DNA from: Lachnospiraceae bacterium
Lineage (GTDB): Bacteria > Bacillota > Clostridia > Lachnospirales > Lachnospiraceae
Reading direction: 5' to 3'
Assembly: GCA_017469935.1 (NCBI GenBank)
Contig: JAFUFL010000036.1
Span: forward strand, 1 to 53,737
Length of the DNA: 53,737 nucleotides
Shown: one piece after another, positions 18,521 through 27,522 of the stretch
How the letters are laid out: each line of letters starts with the position of its first letter
How positions within the stretch are numbered: the first letter of the stretch is position 1
Translations under genes and position numbers: made by a program
Notes under the pieces: generated by a model
Databases searched by the model: none
What the model was told of the DNA's origin: nothing
What the model saw: the letters and a program-made list of their open reading frames with translations, nothing else

Positions 18521-19165
18521 ATGAAGATCGTTATGTTGGGAGCACCCGGAGCAGGTAAGGGAACACAAGCAGAGATGATCGCCGACAAGTATGGAATCCC
18601 GCACATCTCCACCGGTGACATTTTCCGTGCCAATATCAAGAACGGCACAGAACTTGGCAAAAAAGCAAAATCATACATGGATGCCGGAAACCTTGTACCG
18701 GATGAGCTGACCGTTGATCTCGTGATTGACAGAGTCGCGCAGCCCGATTGCGAAAAGGGATATATCCTGGACGGTTTTCCGAGAACGATTCCTCAGGCGG
18801 AAGTTTTCACAAAGCAGCTTGAGAAAAACGGTGACAAGATTGATTTCGCGATCGATGTTGAAGTACCGGACGAAAATATTGTAAACCGCATGGGCGGCAG
18901 AAGATCCTGCCCGAGCTGCGGCGCAACCTATCACATTCAGTACATCCCGCCCAAGAAAGAGGGCATCTGCGATGTATGCGGCACGGAACTTGTTCTCAGA
19001 AATGATGACAAGCCCGAGACCGTCAAGAACAGACTGAATGTTTATCATGAAGCTACACAGCCGCTGATCGACTTCTACAAGGCACAGGGAGTTCTCAGAG
19101 AGGTCGACGGAACAAAGGACATGAAAGATGTCTTTGCGGATATTGTTAAGATTTTGGAGGATTAA
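18521..19165 (+). CDS. adk: Adenylate kinase
   Basis: Catalyses ATP + AMP = 2 ADP; 214 residues. The P-loop is GAPGAGKGT at 7-15, and the NMP-binding region HISTGDIFR and DGFPRT are present. The LID carries four cysteines (Cys130, Cys133, Cys150, Cys153), so this is the zinc-binding long form of Gram-positives. ATG 18521 has GGAGG in front; an in-frame ATG at 18446 would add 25 residues with no homology. Confidence 0.97.
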   Translation: MKIVMLGAPGAGKGTQAEMIADKYGIPHISTGDIFRANIKNGTELGKKAKSYMDAGNLVPDELTVDLVIDRVAQPDCEKGYILDGFPRTIPQAEVFTKQLEKNGDKIDFAIDVEVPDENIVNRMGGRRSCPSCGATYHIQYIPPKKEGICDVCGTELVLRNDDKPETVKNRLNVYHEATQPLIDFYKAQGVLREVDGTKDMKDVFADIVKILED

Positions 19166-19167
19166 AA

Positions 19168-19386
19168 GTGTCAAAAGCAGATGTGATCGAACTCGAAGGT
19201 GTTGTAATTGAAAAGCTCCCCAATACACTGTTTCGTGTCAAATTGGAGAACGGAGCCGTTATTCTCGCTCATATCAGCGGCAAGCTGAGACAGAATTTCA
19301 TCAGAATTCTGCCGGGAGATAAAGTTACTCTTGAAATGTCCACCTATGACCTGACAAAGGGAAGAATTATCTGGAGAGACAAATAA
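19168..19386 (+). CDS. infA: Translation initiation factor IF-1
   Basis: OB-fold initiation factor of 72 residues that occupies the 30S A site. It begins [13 protein letters not shown] and contains [28 protein letters not shown] and LTKGRIIWR. It starts with GTG, preceded by TTGGAGG, two bases after the adk stop. The map gene usually found between adk and infA in Clostridia is absent. Confidence 0.97.
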   Translation: MSKADVIELEGVVIEKLPNTLFRVKLENGAVILAHISGKLRQNFIRILPGDKVTLEMSTYDLTKGRIIWRDK

Positions 19387-19415
19387 AAAACATCCGGAGA
19401 GATCTAAGAAAACAT

Positions 19416-19444
19416 TTGCTATCGGCATAGTCGTGTGATATAAT
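19416..19444 (+). promoter_or_regulatory. Internal promoter before rpmJ (alpha-operon promoter)
   Basis: TTGCTA, 17-bp spacer, TATAAT in the infA-rpmJ gap. It would transcribe rpmJ-rpsM-rpsK-rpsD-rpoA-rplQ independently of the S10 promoters. Confidence 0.75.
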
Positions 19445-19456
19445 TCAAAGGCTGTT

Positions 19457-19487
19457 AAGAATTCGTAATGCGAATTCTTATTTTGCG
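19457..19487 (+). promoter_or_regulatory. Hairpin in the rpmJ leader, possible attenuator
   Basis: AAGAATTCG and CGAATTCTT form a 9-bp perfect stem around TAATG, then ATTTTGCG. It begins 13 bp after the promoter -10, so it lies at the very start of the transcript. A second stem (around 19501-19522, GTCATGCT/AGCATGAT) follows. Confidence 0.5.
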
Positions 19488-19601
19488 CGTTAACAATAAG
19501 TCATGCTTTTACAGCATGATCGGATTGTTTAAAGTGCTGGCGTGCTTGAAGACCCGCTTGTGCGCCAGGGAAATTGCAGAGAATGATGAAAGGAGTAGAC
19601 T

Positions 19602-19715
19602 ATGAAAGTAAGAGCTTCCGTAAAGCCCATTTGCGATAAGTGCAAAGTCATTAAGCGCAAGGGTATTATCAGGATCATCTGCGAAAATCCGAAGCACAAA
19701 CAGAGACAGGGTTGA
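19602..19715 (+). CDS. rpmJ: Ribosomal protein L36
   Basis: A 37-residue protein too short for many gene finders: begins [20 protein letters not shown] and ends NPKHKQRQG. The zinc ligands Cys11, Cys14, Cys27 and His32 of the C-type L36 are present. AAAGGAG lies before the ATG. Confidence 0.97.
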   Translation: MKVRASVKPICDKCKVIKRKGIIRIICENPKHKQRQG

Positions 19716-19910
19716 GAAAGAGCCATTTGACGGCCTTCGAGGTCGCGAATTACTCTTTGATACCCTGCTGAATCTGGAAACCGCATGACAGTGACACGTG
19801 TGCGGGCTGTGACGGAATCGCAGCGGAAAGACCGGATTCGTCCGGTTGGGCTAATCGGCCCCAGTCAATCAGTAACGAATTAAGTAACTATTTAATGGAG
19901 GAGAACAAAA

Positions 19911-20279
19911 ATGGCTCGTATCGCAGGTGTAGATTTACCTAGAGATAAGCGCGTCGAAATCGGCCTGACAAGCATTTATGGAATCGGCCGTACAAGTGCA
20001 ACCAAGATCGTCGAGAAGGCAGGCGTCAACCCTGACACCCGCTGCAGAGATCTTACAGATGACGAAGTTAAGAAACTCAGCGAAGTTATCGCAGAAGAGT
20101 ATATGGTAGAAGGTGACCTTCGCCGTGAAGTCGCTATGAACATCAAGCGTCTCACCGAGATCGGCTGCTACAGAGGCATCCGTCACAGAAGAGGCCTTCC
20201 GGTTCGCGGTCAGCACACCAAGAACAACGCAAGAACCAGAAAAGGTCCCAAGAAGACCATCGCAAACAAGAAGAAATAA
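19911..20279 (+). CDS. rpsM: Ribosomal protein S13
   Basis: Small-subunit head protein of 122 residues at the subunit bridge. It begins [20 protein letters not shown] and contains [11 protein letters not shown] and the C-terminal [24 protein letters not shown] precedes the ATG. A 195-bp structured spacer separates it from rpmJ. Confidence 0.98.
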   Translation: MARIAGVDLPRDKRVEIGLTSIYGIGRTSATKIVEKAGVNPDTRCRDLTDDEVKKLSEVIAEEYMVEGDLRREVAMNIKRLTEIGCYRGIRHRRGLPVRGQHTKNNARTRKGPKKTIANKKK

Positions 20280-20316
20280 TATTCACTAATAAAGGGAAAG
20301 AAAGTAGGTTAGTTTT

Positions 20317-20718
20317 ATGGCAAAGCAGAATGCTGCAGCTAGAAGAAAAGCTGCAAGACGTGTCAAGAAAAACGTTGAACGCGGACAGGCGCACATCCAG
20401 TCTTCTTTTAATAACACAATCGTTACTCTGACAGACGCTCAGGGCAACGCTCTCAGCTGGGCAAGTGCAGGCGGTCTTGGATTCAAAGGTTCAAGGAAAT
20501 CTACTCCCTACGCAGCTCAGATGGCAGCTGAGACAGCTACCAAGGCTGCACAGATTCATGGACTGAAGGCAGTCGATGTATTTGTTAAGGGACCGGGTTC
20601 AGGAAGAGAAGCAGCGATCCGCGCACTCAATGCAAATGGTCTGGAGATCATCTCCATCACAGACGTAACTCCCGTTCCTCACAACGGATGCCGTCCGCCT
20701 AAGAGACGTAGAGTCTGA
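20317..20718 (+). CDS. rpsK: Ribosomal protein S11
   Basis: Platform protein of 133 residues. Signature segments are [40 protein letters not shown] and [18 protein letters not shown]. Confidence 0.98.
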   Translation: MAKQNAAARRKAARRVKKNVERGQAHIQSSFNNTIVTLTDAQGNALSWASAGGLGFKGSRKSTPYAAQMAAETATKAAQIHGLKAVDVFVKGPGSGREAAIRALNANGLEIISITDVTPVPHNGCRPPKRRRV

Positions 20719-20728
20719 CAAACAGTAA

Positions 20729-20882
20729 TAATTCATCACCTCAGTCTCAGAATGCTCCGCATTCCGAGACTGTGGCGGTCAGAGGCGCTGCGCGCCTTGT
20801 CCGCCCCGAAAACGTATTTATGATCAGTCTGAAGAACAAGCTCTTCATCCTGCTCAAAATCCGTTTTCGTGGTGCTGAAATA
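20729..20882 (+). repeat. Three-hairpin intergenic element, copy A (full length)
   Basis: About 154 bp between rpsK and rpsD. The ends TAATTCATCACC and GGTGCTGAAATA are near inverted repeats. Inside are hairpin 1 (CAGTCTCAGAATGC / GCATTCCGAGACTG), hairpin 2 (GGCGG..AGGCGC / GCGCCT..CCGCC) and a long stem 3 starting CCCCGAAAACG and closing CGTTTTCG. It matches copy B, read on the other strand, in order and in the hairpin loops, with compensatory stem changes. It lies inside an operon and has no T-run, so it is not a simple terminator. Confidence 0.78.
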
Positions 20883-20960
20883 GAAACATATTGGAAGAAG
20901 GCACTCATATGAGTGTTGTAAACAACAATCACGGAAATACCGTGACAGAAAGGAGCCACA

Positions 20961-21554
20961 ATGGCAGTAGATAAGACACCAGTACTGAAAAGATGCAGAT
21001 CTCTCGATCTGGACCCCACTTTCCTTGGCTATGACAAAAAGTCCAAGAGAACTCTGATCCGCAGAAGCCGCAAGATGAGTGAGTACGGCCTTCAGCTTCG
21101 CGAGAAGCAGAAAGCAAAATTCATCTATGGCGTTCTCGAGAAGCCTTTCAGAAACTACTATGAGAAGGCTGATAAGATGAAGGGCATGACCGGTGAAAAC
21201 CTGATGACCATGCTTGAGAGCCGTCTTGACAACGTTGTTTTCCGTATGGGATTCGCAAGAACCAGACGTGAGGCCAGACAGGTTGTCGGACACAAGCACA
21301 TCTTCGTTAACGGCAGATGCATCAACCTTCCTTCTTATCGCGTAAAAGCCGGTGATGTAGTAGAAGTTAAGGAAAGCTCCAAGTCTATCCAGCGCTTCAA
21401 GGATATCATGGAAGTAACAGCAGGAAGACTGACTCCCGAGTGGGTCGATGTCGACAAGGAAGCCCTCAAGGGCACCGTGAGCGCACTTCCCCGCAGGGAA
21501 CAGATCGATGTCCCTGTTGATGAGATGCTTATCGTCGAGTTGTACTCCAAGTAA
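20961..21554 (+). CDS. rpsD: Ribosomal protein S4
   Basis: Primary 16S-binding protein of 197 residues, often the autoregulator of its operon. The S4 RNA-binding domain reads LESRLDNVVFRMGFARTRRE then ARQVVGHKHIFVNGRCINLPSYRV. Consecutive small hairpins lie just upstream (CACTCATATGAGTG; TCACGG/CCGTGA), possibly part of a translational control site. GAAAGGAG precedes the ATG. The N-terminus lacks the four-Cys zinc site. Confidence 0.97.
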   Translation: MAVDKTPVLKRCRSLDLDPTFLGYDKKSKRTLIRRSRKMSEYGLQLREKQKAKFIYGVLEKPFRNYYEKADKMKGMTGENLMTMLESRLDNVVFRMGFARTRREARQVVGHKHIFVNGRCINLPSYRVKAGDVVEVKESSKSIQRFKDIMEVTAGRLTPEWVDVDKEALKGTVSALPRREQIDVPVDEMLIVELYSK

Positions 21555-21565
21555 TGCAATGAATG

Positions 21566-21595
21566 CCTGCACTGCGCGCTCGCGCGCAGGCAGGT
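21566..21595 (+). other. GC-rich hairpin between rpsD and rpoA
   Basis: CCTGC and CTGCGCG pair with CGCGCAG and GCAGG around a short loop, followed by TTTATTG. It resembles a weak terminator or processing site and would modulate read-through into rpoA. Confidence 0.5.
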
Positions 21596-21645
21596 TTATT
21601 GTACTTATTACGTAGACGATTAGCCGCGCAAAGGAGGGTATTCGC

Positions 21646-22611
21646 GTGTTTGATTTTGAAAGACCGAGCATCGAGGTCGTGGAGATCTCCGATGACAAGA
21701 AGTATGGCAGATTTGTAGTTGAACCCCTGGAGAGAGGCTATGGCATCACTCTTGGAAATTCACTGAGAAGAATCATGCTTTCTTCGCTTCCCGGTGCAGC
21801 TGTAAGCCAGGTCAAGATTGACGGCGTGCAGCATGAATTCGGCGCTATTCCCGGAGTCAAGGAAGATGTTACCGAGATCATCATGAATATTAAAGGTCTT
21901 GCTATCAAGAACAGCAGCGAGACAAACGAGCCCAAGAATGCTTATATCGAGTATGAGGGCGAAGGCGTAGTCCGTGCTTCTGATATTCAGGTTGACCAGG
22001 ACATTCAGATCATGAATCCGGATCTTGTGATCGCAACGCTGAGCGGTAAAGATACCAAGCTGTTCATCGAGCTTACGATCACAAAGGGCAGAGGCTACAT
22101 CAGCTCTGACAAGAACAAGACGCCCGATACAAAGATCGGTGTGATCCCGGTAGATTCCATCTACACACCCGTAGAGAGAGTTAACGTCACAGTCGAGAAC
22201 ACTCGTGTCGGTCAGCAGACAGACTACGATAAGCTCACACTTGACGTAACCACAAACGGCACAATCGGCCCTGACGAGGCGGTAAGCCTTGCAGCGAAGG
22301 TCCTGAGCGAGCACCTGAGCGTGTTCATCGACCTGTCCGAGAATGCCAAGACCGCAGAGATCATGGTTGAGAAGGAATATGACCAGAAGGAGAAGGTTCT
22401 CGAGATGAGCATCGACGAACTGGAGCTTTCCGTCCGTTCCTACAACTGCCTCAAGAGAGCAGGCATCAACACCGTTGAGGAACTCTGCAACAAGACCCCC
22501 GATGAGATGATGAAGGTCCGCAACCTGGGCCGCAAGTCTCTCGAGGAAGTCCTTGAGAAGCTCAAGGAACTGGGCCTGTCTCTCAACAACAGCGAGGACG
22601 CAGCTCAGTAA
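21646..22611 (+). CDS. rpoA: RNA polymerase alpha subunit
   Basis: Assembles core RNA polymerase and contacts activators and UP elements; 321 residues. The N-terminal domain has [20 protein letters not shown] then SSLPGAAV; the C-terminal domain has [21 protein letters not shown] and [11 protein letters not shown]. Translation starts at GTG 21646, 8 bp after AAGGAGG. Confidence 0.98.
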   Translation: MFDFERPSIEVVEISDDKKYGRFVVEPLERGYGITLGNSLRRIMLSSLPGAAVSQVKIDGVQHEFGAIPGVKEDVTEIIMNIKGLAIKNSSETNEPKNAYIEYEGEGVVRASDIQVDQDIQIMNPDLVIATLSGKDTKLFIELTITKGRGYISSDKNKTPDTKIGVIPVDSIYTPVERVNVTVENTRVGQQTDYDKLTLDVTTNGTIGPDEAVSLAAKVLSEHLSVFIDLSENAKTAEIMVEKEYDQKEKVLEMSIDELELSVRSYNCLKRAGINTVEELCNKTPDEMMKVRNLGRKSLEEVLEKLKELGLSLNNSEDAAQ

Positions 22612-22635
22612 AGACAGCTGACGGCAATAGTTCAG

Positions 22636-22785
22636 TCAGCGGCACTTATTCAGCAATATTTTGACAGGATCCGCCGAGGTAAATCCGAAGAGTGCGAGGC
22701 GGTCGACGGCAGCGGCAAAGCCGCGAACCGGAGGGAGGTAAATCCCGAAGAGTGCTCCCTTCGGCGCTGTCATAAAGGAGGAAAA
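22636..22785 (+). other. Structured rpoA-rplQ spacer with direct repeats
   Basis: A 178-bp gap contains two direct repeats of AGGTAAATCC(C)GAAGAGTGC, each with flanking sequence that can pair. Outer arms TGACAG..CGCCGA and TCGGCGCTGTCA are partly complementary. It probably folds as a leader before rplQ. I do not recognise a known motif. Confidence 0.4.
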
Positions 22786-22789
22786 TAAA

Positions 22790-23326
22790 ATGGCAATGTA
22801 CAGAAAACTCGGTAAGAAGACGAAACTCAGAAAAGCGCTGCTCCGCAACCAGGTAACCGCTCTGATCTACAAGGGCAAGATCGTTACCACCGAGGCGAGA
22901 GCTAAGGAAGTTCAGAAGATCGTGGAGCCCATGGTCACTCTGGCTGCCAAGCACAAAGATGGCTTCGAGGAAGTCACCGTTCAGGCTAAGGTTGCCCGCA
23001 AGGACAAGGACGGCAAGCGCGTGAAGGAAGTCGTCGACGGAAAGAGAGTTACTGTTTTTGATACTGTTGAGAAGAAGGTGAAGAAAGATTCTCCTGCACG
23101 TCTCCATGCAAGAAGACAGCTTATGCGTTATCTCTATCCCGTACTGGAAGTTCCTGCAGACGGCAAGGCCCGCAAGAAGAATTCCAAGAACGTTGATCTT
23201 GTAGAGAAGCTGTTCAGCGAGTATGGCAACAAGTATGCAAACCGTAACGGCGGCTATACAAGAATCATCAAGATCGGTCAGAGACGCGGCGACGGAGCGA
23301 TGGAAGTCGTTCTTGAGTTTGTCTGA
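22790..23326 (+). CDS. rplQ: Ribosomal protein L17 (long form)
   Basis: Tunnel-exit region protein. The N-terminal core (KLGKKTKLRKALLRNQVTAL, VTTEARAKEVQKIVEPMVTL) and the C-terminal GGYTRIIKIGQRRGDGAMEV are standard L17. At 178 residues it is about 50-60 longer than the common bacterial protein, because of Lys-rich insertions around residues 65-100 and 120-140. AAGGAGG precedes the ATG. It is the last gene of the ribosomal supercluster. Confidence 0.96.
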   Translation: MAMYRKLGKKTKLRKALLRNQVTALIYKGKIVTTEARAKEVQKIVEPMVTLAAKHKDGFEEVTVQAKVARKDKDGKRVKEVVDGKRVTVFDTVEKKVKKDSPARLHARRQLMRYLYPVLEVPADGKARKKNSKNVDLVEKLFSEYGNKYANRNGGYTRIIKIGQRRGDGAMEVVLEFV

Positions 23327-23385
23327 TCACAGAGTTACTGACATACAGTAAGATTTTGATCTGAATTTTGATAGTAAGGTTTACA

Positions 23386-23413
23386 GGCCTCCGGGAATTT
23401 TTCTCGGAGGTCT
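23386..23413 (+). terminator. Weak hairpin terminator after rplQ
   Basis: GGCCTCCGGGAA pairs with TTCTCGGAGGTCT, followed only by TCTTCTGTATT, so termination is probably partial and the ECF genes may receive read-through. Confidence 0.45.
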
Positions 23414-23446
23414 TCTGTATTCACAGACATAGAATAAGAGGCGCCT

Positions 23447-24376
23447 ATGATCAAAATAGAGAAGCTGATACACGATTATATACAGAGAGACGATGAGGGC
23501 AACGCGGCAGGTACATTCCGCGCGATCGGCGGGGTCGATCTGGATGTCAGTCCCGGACAGTTTATCGCGGTCCTGGGACACAACGGATCGGGAAAGTCGA
23601 CGCTGGCCAAGCATCTCAACGCGCTGCTCTTTCCCACGGAAGGGACCGTCTGGGTGGACGGCATGGACACGAAGGACGAGAAAAATCTCTGGGAGATCCG
23701 CAGAGAGGCCGGAATGGTGTTTCAGAATCCCGATAACCAGATCATAGCGCAGGTCGTCGAGGAAGACGTGGGCTTCGGACCCGAGAATATAGGCGTTCCC
23801 ACCGAAGAGATCTGGAAAAGGGTGGAAGAGAGCCTCAAGGCGGTCGGCATGTGGGTGCACCGCAAAAAGTCTCCCAACCGTCTCTCCGGCGGACAGAAGC
23901 AGAGGGTTTCCATCGCCGGCGTCATCGCGATGCAGCCCAAGTGCATTGTCCTGGATGAGCCCACGGCCATGCTCGACCCCAACGGCAGAAAAGAAGTCAT
24001 TAACGCGGCCATGCAGCTGAACCGGACCAAAGGGATTACGATCATTCTGATCACGCACTATATGGAAGAGGCCATTAACGCCGATCAGGTCTTCGTCATG
24101 GACCGGGGAAAGATTGCCATGCAGGGTACGCCCCGGGAGATTTTCGCGCAGGTCGAGAGGATGAAAGAGCTGCAGCTGGACGTGCCGCAGGTCACGCTCC
24201 TGGCCTACGAGCTGAGGAAAAAGGGACTGAATATACCGGTCAGTATTTTGACCAAAGAGGAGCTGGCGGACGCGCTGATGGGCCCGGCCGCTGCGAGTGA
24301 GAGCGAGGGCAGCGCGGAGGATGACAAGGCGGCGCAGAGCGAGGAGAAGGAGGCACCCCATGGGAATCAAGGTTGA
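23447..24376 (+). CDS. ecfA1: ECF transporter energy-coupling ATPase 1
   Basis: Cytosolic ABC ATPase that powers vitamin uptake with exchangeable S-components. Walker [10 protein letters not shown] is at 44-52, the Q-loop VFQNPDNQ at about 91-98, the signature LSGGQ at 146-150, Walker B ends VLDEP with Asp170-Glu171, and the H-loop is ITH. The C-terminal 25 residues are Ala/Glu/Ser-rich and overlap the ecfA2 start. It forms a translationally coupled operon with ecfA2 and ecfT. ThiT, encoded at 35.2 kb, is a likely S-component partner. Confidence 0.95.
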   Translation: MIKIEKLIHDYIQRDDEGNAAGTFRAIGGVDLDVSPGQFIAVLGHNGSGKSTLAKHLNALLFPTEGTVWVDGMDTKDEKNLWEIRREAGMVFQNPDNQIIAQVVEEDVGFGPENIGVPTEEIWKRVEESLKAVGMWVHRKKSPNRLSGGQKQRVSIAGVIAMQPKCIVLDEPTAMLDPNGRKEVINAAMQLNRTKGITIILITHYMEEAINADQVFVMDRGKIAMQGTPREIFAQVERMKELQLDVPQVTLLAYELRKKGLNIPVSILTKEELADALMGPAAASESEGSAEDDKAAQSEEKEAPHGNQG

Positions 24377-25217
24377 CGATATAAGCTTCCTGTATGAGAG
24401 GGGAACGGCCATGCAGGTCACGGCGCTGGACCACGTCTCCGCCGAGATCCCGGACAATCAGTTTATCGGGCTGATCGGGCACACGGGATCGGGCAAATCC
24501 ACCTTTGTACAGACGCTGAACGGGCTGCTCAAGGTTACTTCCGGTCACATTTATTACAACGGAGAAGATATCGACGGCGATAAGTTTGACAAAAAGAAGC
24601 TCCGCTCGGATGTCGGCCTTGTGTTTCAGTATCCCGAGCACCAACTCTTCGAGGTCGATGTGATCTCGGATGTAATGTTCGGACCAAGGAACCTGGGACT
24701 GAGTGACGCGGAGGCAAAAAAGAGAGCCCTGGAAGCGCTGGAAAGCGTTCGGATGCCCAAGTCGCTCTACAAATCTTCTCCGTTTGATCTGTCGGGCGGC
24801 CAGAAGCGGCGCGCCGCGATCGCGGGCGTCCTTGCCATGCGTCCCAAGATCCTGATCCTGGATGAGCCCACCGCGGGCCTGGATCCCAAGGGAAGAGATG
24901 AGATCCTGGGGCTGATCGCAGGCATGAAAAAGGAGCTCAACATGACGATCATCCTTGTCTCTCACAGCATGGACGATGTGGCCCGCTACGTGGACCGCAT
25001 CATGGTCATGGGAGGCGGCAAGCTCCTCTATGACGATGAACCGGTCAAAGTATTCCGGCATGTGACCGAGCTGGAGGAACTGGGACTTGCGGCGCCGCAG
25101 ATCACCTATATCATGAAACTGTTAAAAGAGAGAGGACTCGACGTCAGCAGCGATGCCCTGACGGTAGAAGAGGCCGCGGCAGAGATCATGGCGCATCGGA
25201 GGGAACTGCATGTTTGA
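24360..25217 (+). CDS. ecfA2: ECF transporter energy-coupling ATPase 2
   Basis: Second ATPase of the ECF heterodimer, 285 residues. Walker [10 protein letters not shown] is at 40-48; the signature is LSGGQKRR and Walker [12 protein letters not shown]. The ATG at 24360 overlaps the end of ecfA1 by 17 bp and is preceded by GAAGGAGG; a longer frame upstream is Arg-rich shadow of ecfA1. The 3' end overlaps ecfT by 8 bp. Confidence 0.95.
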   Translation: MGIKVDDISFLYERGTAMQVTALDHVSAEIPDNQFIGLIGHTGSGKSTFVQTLNGLLKVTSGHIYYNGEDIDGDKFDKKKLRSDVGLVFQYPEHQLFEVDVISDVMFGPRNLGLSDAEAKKRALEALESVRMPKSLYKSSPFDLSGGQKRRAAIAGVLAMRPKILILDEPTAGLDPKGRDEILGLIAGMKKELNMTIILVSHSMDDVARYVDRIMVMGGGKLLYDDEPVKVFRHVTELEELGLAAPQITYIMKLLKERGLDVSSDALTVEEAAAEIMAHRRELHV

Positions 25218-26010
25218 TTCAATTACACTGGGCCAATATTACCAGACAGACTCCGTGCTGCACAGACTGGACCCGCGCGTGAAGCTGGTCGGAACGTTCG
25301 TTTATCTGATCTCGCTGTTTGTCGTGGATTCTTATGTCGGCTATATTGTGGCGGCGCTCTTTCTCGCCGCGATGATCTTCTTATCCAACGTGCCCTTCCG
25401 CTACATTGTCAGGGGTATGAAGACGATCGTCTTTCTTTTGCTGATCACGGTGTGCTTTAACCTGTTCCTGACGCCGGGCGAAGTGATCTGGCAGGCGTGG
25501 ATCTTCAAGATCACCAAAGAGGGCCTGACATTCGCCATCAAGATGGCGGTCCGTCTCAGCCTTCTGATCCTGGGATCTTCGATCATGACGCTCACGACGA
25601 CGCCCACCCAGCTGACGGACGCGCTGGAGAGCCTTCTTAGGCCGCTGAAAAAGCTCCATGTGCCGGTGCACGAGATCTCGATGATGATGTCGATCGCGCT
25701 CCGCTTTATCCCGATCCTCATGGAGGAGACGGACAAGATCATGAAGGCGCAGATCGCCAGAGGCGCCGACTTTGAGAGCAAAAATCTGATCAAGAAGATC
25801 AAGAGCATGGTCCCGCTCCTGGTGCCGCTCTTTATCTCGGCCTTCCGAAGGGCCAATGACCTGGCGATGGCCATGGAAGCGCGATGCTATCGCGGCGGAG
25901 AGGGGCGCACCAAGATGAAGCCCCTGGTATATAAGGCAAACGACCGCATCGCCTATCTTGTGCTGCTGGCCTTTGCTGTTGTCTGTATTTTGACAAGAAT
26001 CTATTTCTGA
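25210..26010 (+). CDS. ecfT: ECF transporter transmembrane subunit EcfT
   Basis: Membrane coupling protein of 266 residues linking the two ATPases to S-components. It begins [25 protein letters not shown], typical of EcfT. The coupling-helix motifs are in the region QIARGADFESKN (family Ala-Arg-Gly motif) and the later AMEARCYRGG (second Ala-Arg-Gly-type motif, here Ala-Arg-Cys). Several hydrophobic segments are visible. Confidence 0.94.
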   Translation: MFDSITLGQYYQTDSVLHRLDPRVKLVGTFVYLISLFVVDSYVGYIVAALFLAAMIFLSNVPFRYIVRGMKTIVFLLLITVCFNLFLTPGEVIWQAWIFKITKEGLTFAIKMAVRLSLLILGSSIMTLTTTPTQLTDALESLLRPLKKLHVPVHEISMMMSIALRFIPILMEETDKIMKAQIARGADFESKNLIKKIKSMVPLLVPLFISAFRRANDLAMAMEARCYRGGEGRTKMKPLVYKANDRIAYLVLLAFAVVCILTRIYF

Positions 26011-26035
26011 CGGATTAGTCCAAACGTTGGTTTAA

Positions 26036-26923
26036 ATGATGAAGAGAATACTGCTCACGGTGGCCTATGACGGCACCGGGTATTCGGGATTCCAGGCACA
26101 GAAAAGCGGTGTCCCGACCATAGAGAGAGAACTGAACAGAGCGCTCACGGAGCTGACGGGCGCACAGACCGAGGTGAGCGGTGCCAGCCGGACGGACGCC
26201 GGCGTGCACGCGCTGTGCAACCTGGCGGTGTTTGACACGGAGAGCCGCATTCCGCCGGAGAAATTCGCAAATGCGCTCAATGTGCGGCTCCCCGGCCAGA
26301 TCTGTGTGCAGGAGTCCCGCGAGGTGCCCCTCGATTTTCATCCCAGGTTCTGCGACACGGTCAAGACCTACGACTATGTGATCTACAACGCGCCCTTTCC
26401 TTCTCCGCGAAGGAGCAGGTATTCCTTCTATTCCTACACGCCCTTCGATGTGGAACGGATGCGGGAAGCCGCGCAGTACCTGGTGGGGGAACATGATTTC
26501 AAGAGCTTCTGCAGCATTCACACACAGGCGCTGACTACAACGCGCACGGTGACGCGGGTCGAGGTGATCGAGAGGCCTTGTGAGGAGGAGCGGATCGCCA
26601 GGACCGCCGCTTCCGGCGCGCCGTCACCGGCCGAGGCCGCGGCGGGAGCGCCGCAGGGCAGTGCGAAATCCGCGCACAGAGGAGTTTCTCCGAGAGAGAT
26701 CGTGATCCGTGTGAGCGGAACCGGTTTTTTATACAATATGGTGCGGATCATCGCGGGAACACTCATGGAGGTCGGCCGCGGGGCGATAAAGCCGGAGCAG
26801 ATGGTCGCTATTTTGGCAGCCTGTGACAGGGGCAAAGCGGGGCCGACGGCGCCGCCGGAGGGACTTACGCTGGTGCGGTATCAGATACTTGCTGATGGCT
26901 CTGAAAAAATCATTGACATCTAA
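26036..26923 (+). CDS. truA: tRNA pseudouridine(38-40) synthase TruA, copy 1
   Basis: Converts uridines 38-40 of the anticodon stem to pseudouridine. The catalytic Asp is Asp54 in SRTDAGVHAL. Downstream are HDFKSF and GTGFLYNMVRIIAGTL, both standard. At 295 residues it is longer than copy 2 because of an Ala/Pro/Ser-rich insert at about residues 183-222 without homology. It follows ecfT closely, the common Clostridia order ecfA1-ecfA2-ecfT-truA-rplM. A second TruA is encoded at 44.4 kb. Confidence 0.95.
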   Translation: MMKRILLTVAYDGTGYSGFQAQKSGVPTIERELNRALTELTGAQTEVSGASRTDAGVHALCNLAVFDTESRIPPEKFANALNVRLPGQICVQESREVPLDFHPRFCDTVKTYDYVIYNAPFPSPRRSRYSFYSYTPFDVERMREAAQYLVGEHDFKSFCSIHTQALTTTRTVTRVEVIERPCEEERIARTAASGAPSPAEAAAGAPQGSAKSAHRGVSPREIVIRVSGTGFLYNMVRIIAGTLMEVGRGAIKPEQMVAILAACDRGKAGPTAPPEGLTLVRYQILADGSEKIIDI

Positions 26924-26941
26924 ATTTCTGCATTCTATAAT
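26913..26941 (+). promoter_or_regulatory. Consensus sigma-A promoter of rplM-rpsI
   Basis: TTGACA, 17-bp spacer, TATAAT: all twelve bases match consensus. The -35 hexamer lies within the last codons of truA, so rplM-rpsI has its own strong transcription start. Confidence 0.92.
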
Positions 26942-26947
26942 ATTCGG

Positions 26948-27025
26948 GTGCGACGGTGATGAACTGCGTCTATTTTGATGCCCAAACTCCCCGGTTTTGG
27001 ATCAGGCACCGACTGCGAATCGCAC
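26948..27025 (+). promoter_or_regulatory. Structured rplM leader (probable L13-type leader)
   Basis: Immediately after the promoter, GTGCGA-CGGTG pairs with CACCG and TCGCAC to close a multi-part structure upstream of the rplM ribosome binding site. Bacillota often carry an L13-binding leader in this position. The identification rests on position and the two pairing segments, not on a covariance search. Confidence 0.55.
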
Positions 27026-27070
27026 ACAAATGACTATCTATGACAGTTAACTGATAATGGAGGATATACG

Positions 27071-27499
27071 ATGAAAACCTATATGCCTAGCGCAGCAAAG
27101 ATCGAGAGAAAATGGTATGTAGTTGACGCTACTGATATGACCCTTGGTCGTCTTGCTTCCGAGGTCGCGAAGGTTCTTCGCGGCAAGAACAAGGCGATCT
27201 TCACACCTTTTATTGACACAGGTGATTATGTGATCATCCTCAATGCCGGCAAGGTAAAGGTTACCGGCAAGAAGCTTGATCAGAAGATCTACTTCAGACA
27301 TTCCGAGTACGTCGGCAGCGCGAAGTACACAACACTTCGTGAGATGCTCGCGAAGAAGCCCGTCAGGGTTGTCGAGAAGGCTGTCCGCGGAATGCTTCCT
27401 AAGGGAAGACTTGGCGAGCAGATGTACAAGAAGCTTTACGTTTACGAAGGCGGCGAGCACAATCACGCAGCCCAGAAGCCTGAAGAGCTTAAGTTCTAA
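27071..27499 (+). CDS. rplM: Ribosomal protein L13
   Basis: Early-assembly large-subunit protein of 142 residues. Signature segments are [36 protein letters not shown] and [25 protein letters not shown] precedes the ATG. Confidence 0.98.
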   Translation: MKTYMPSAAKIERKWYVVDATDMTLGRLASEVAKVLRGKNKAIFTPFIDTGDYVIILNAGKVKVTGKKLDQKIYFRHSEYVGSAKYTTLREMLAKKPVRVVEKAVRGMLPKGRLGEQMYKKLYVYEGGEHNHAAQKPEELKF

Positions 27500-27522
27500 T
27501 CGGAGACTGAAAGGAGATAAAA

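Noticed and set aside
22645-22660. TTATTCAGCAA after rpoA as another three-hairpin element
   Set aside because: Only the first ten bases match; none of the three stems follows.
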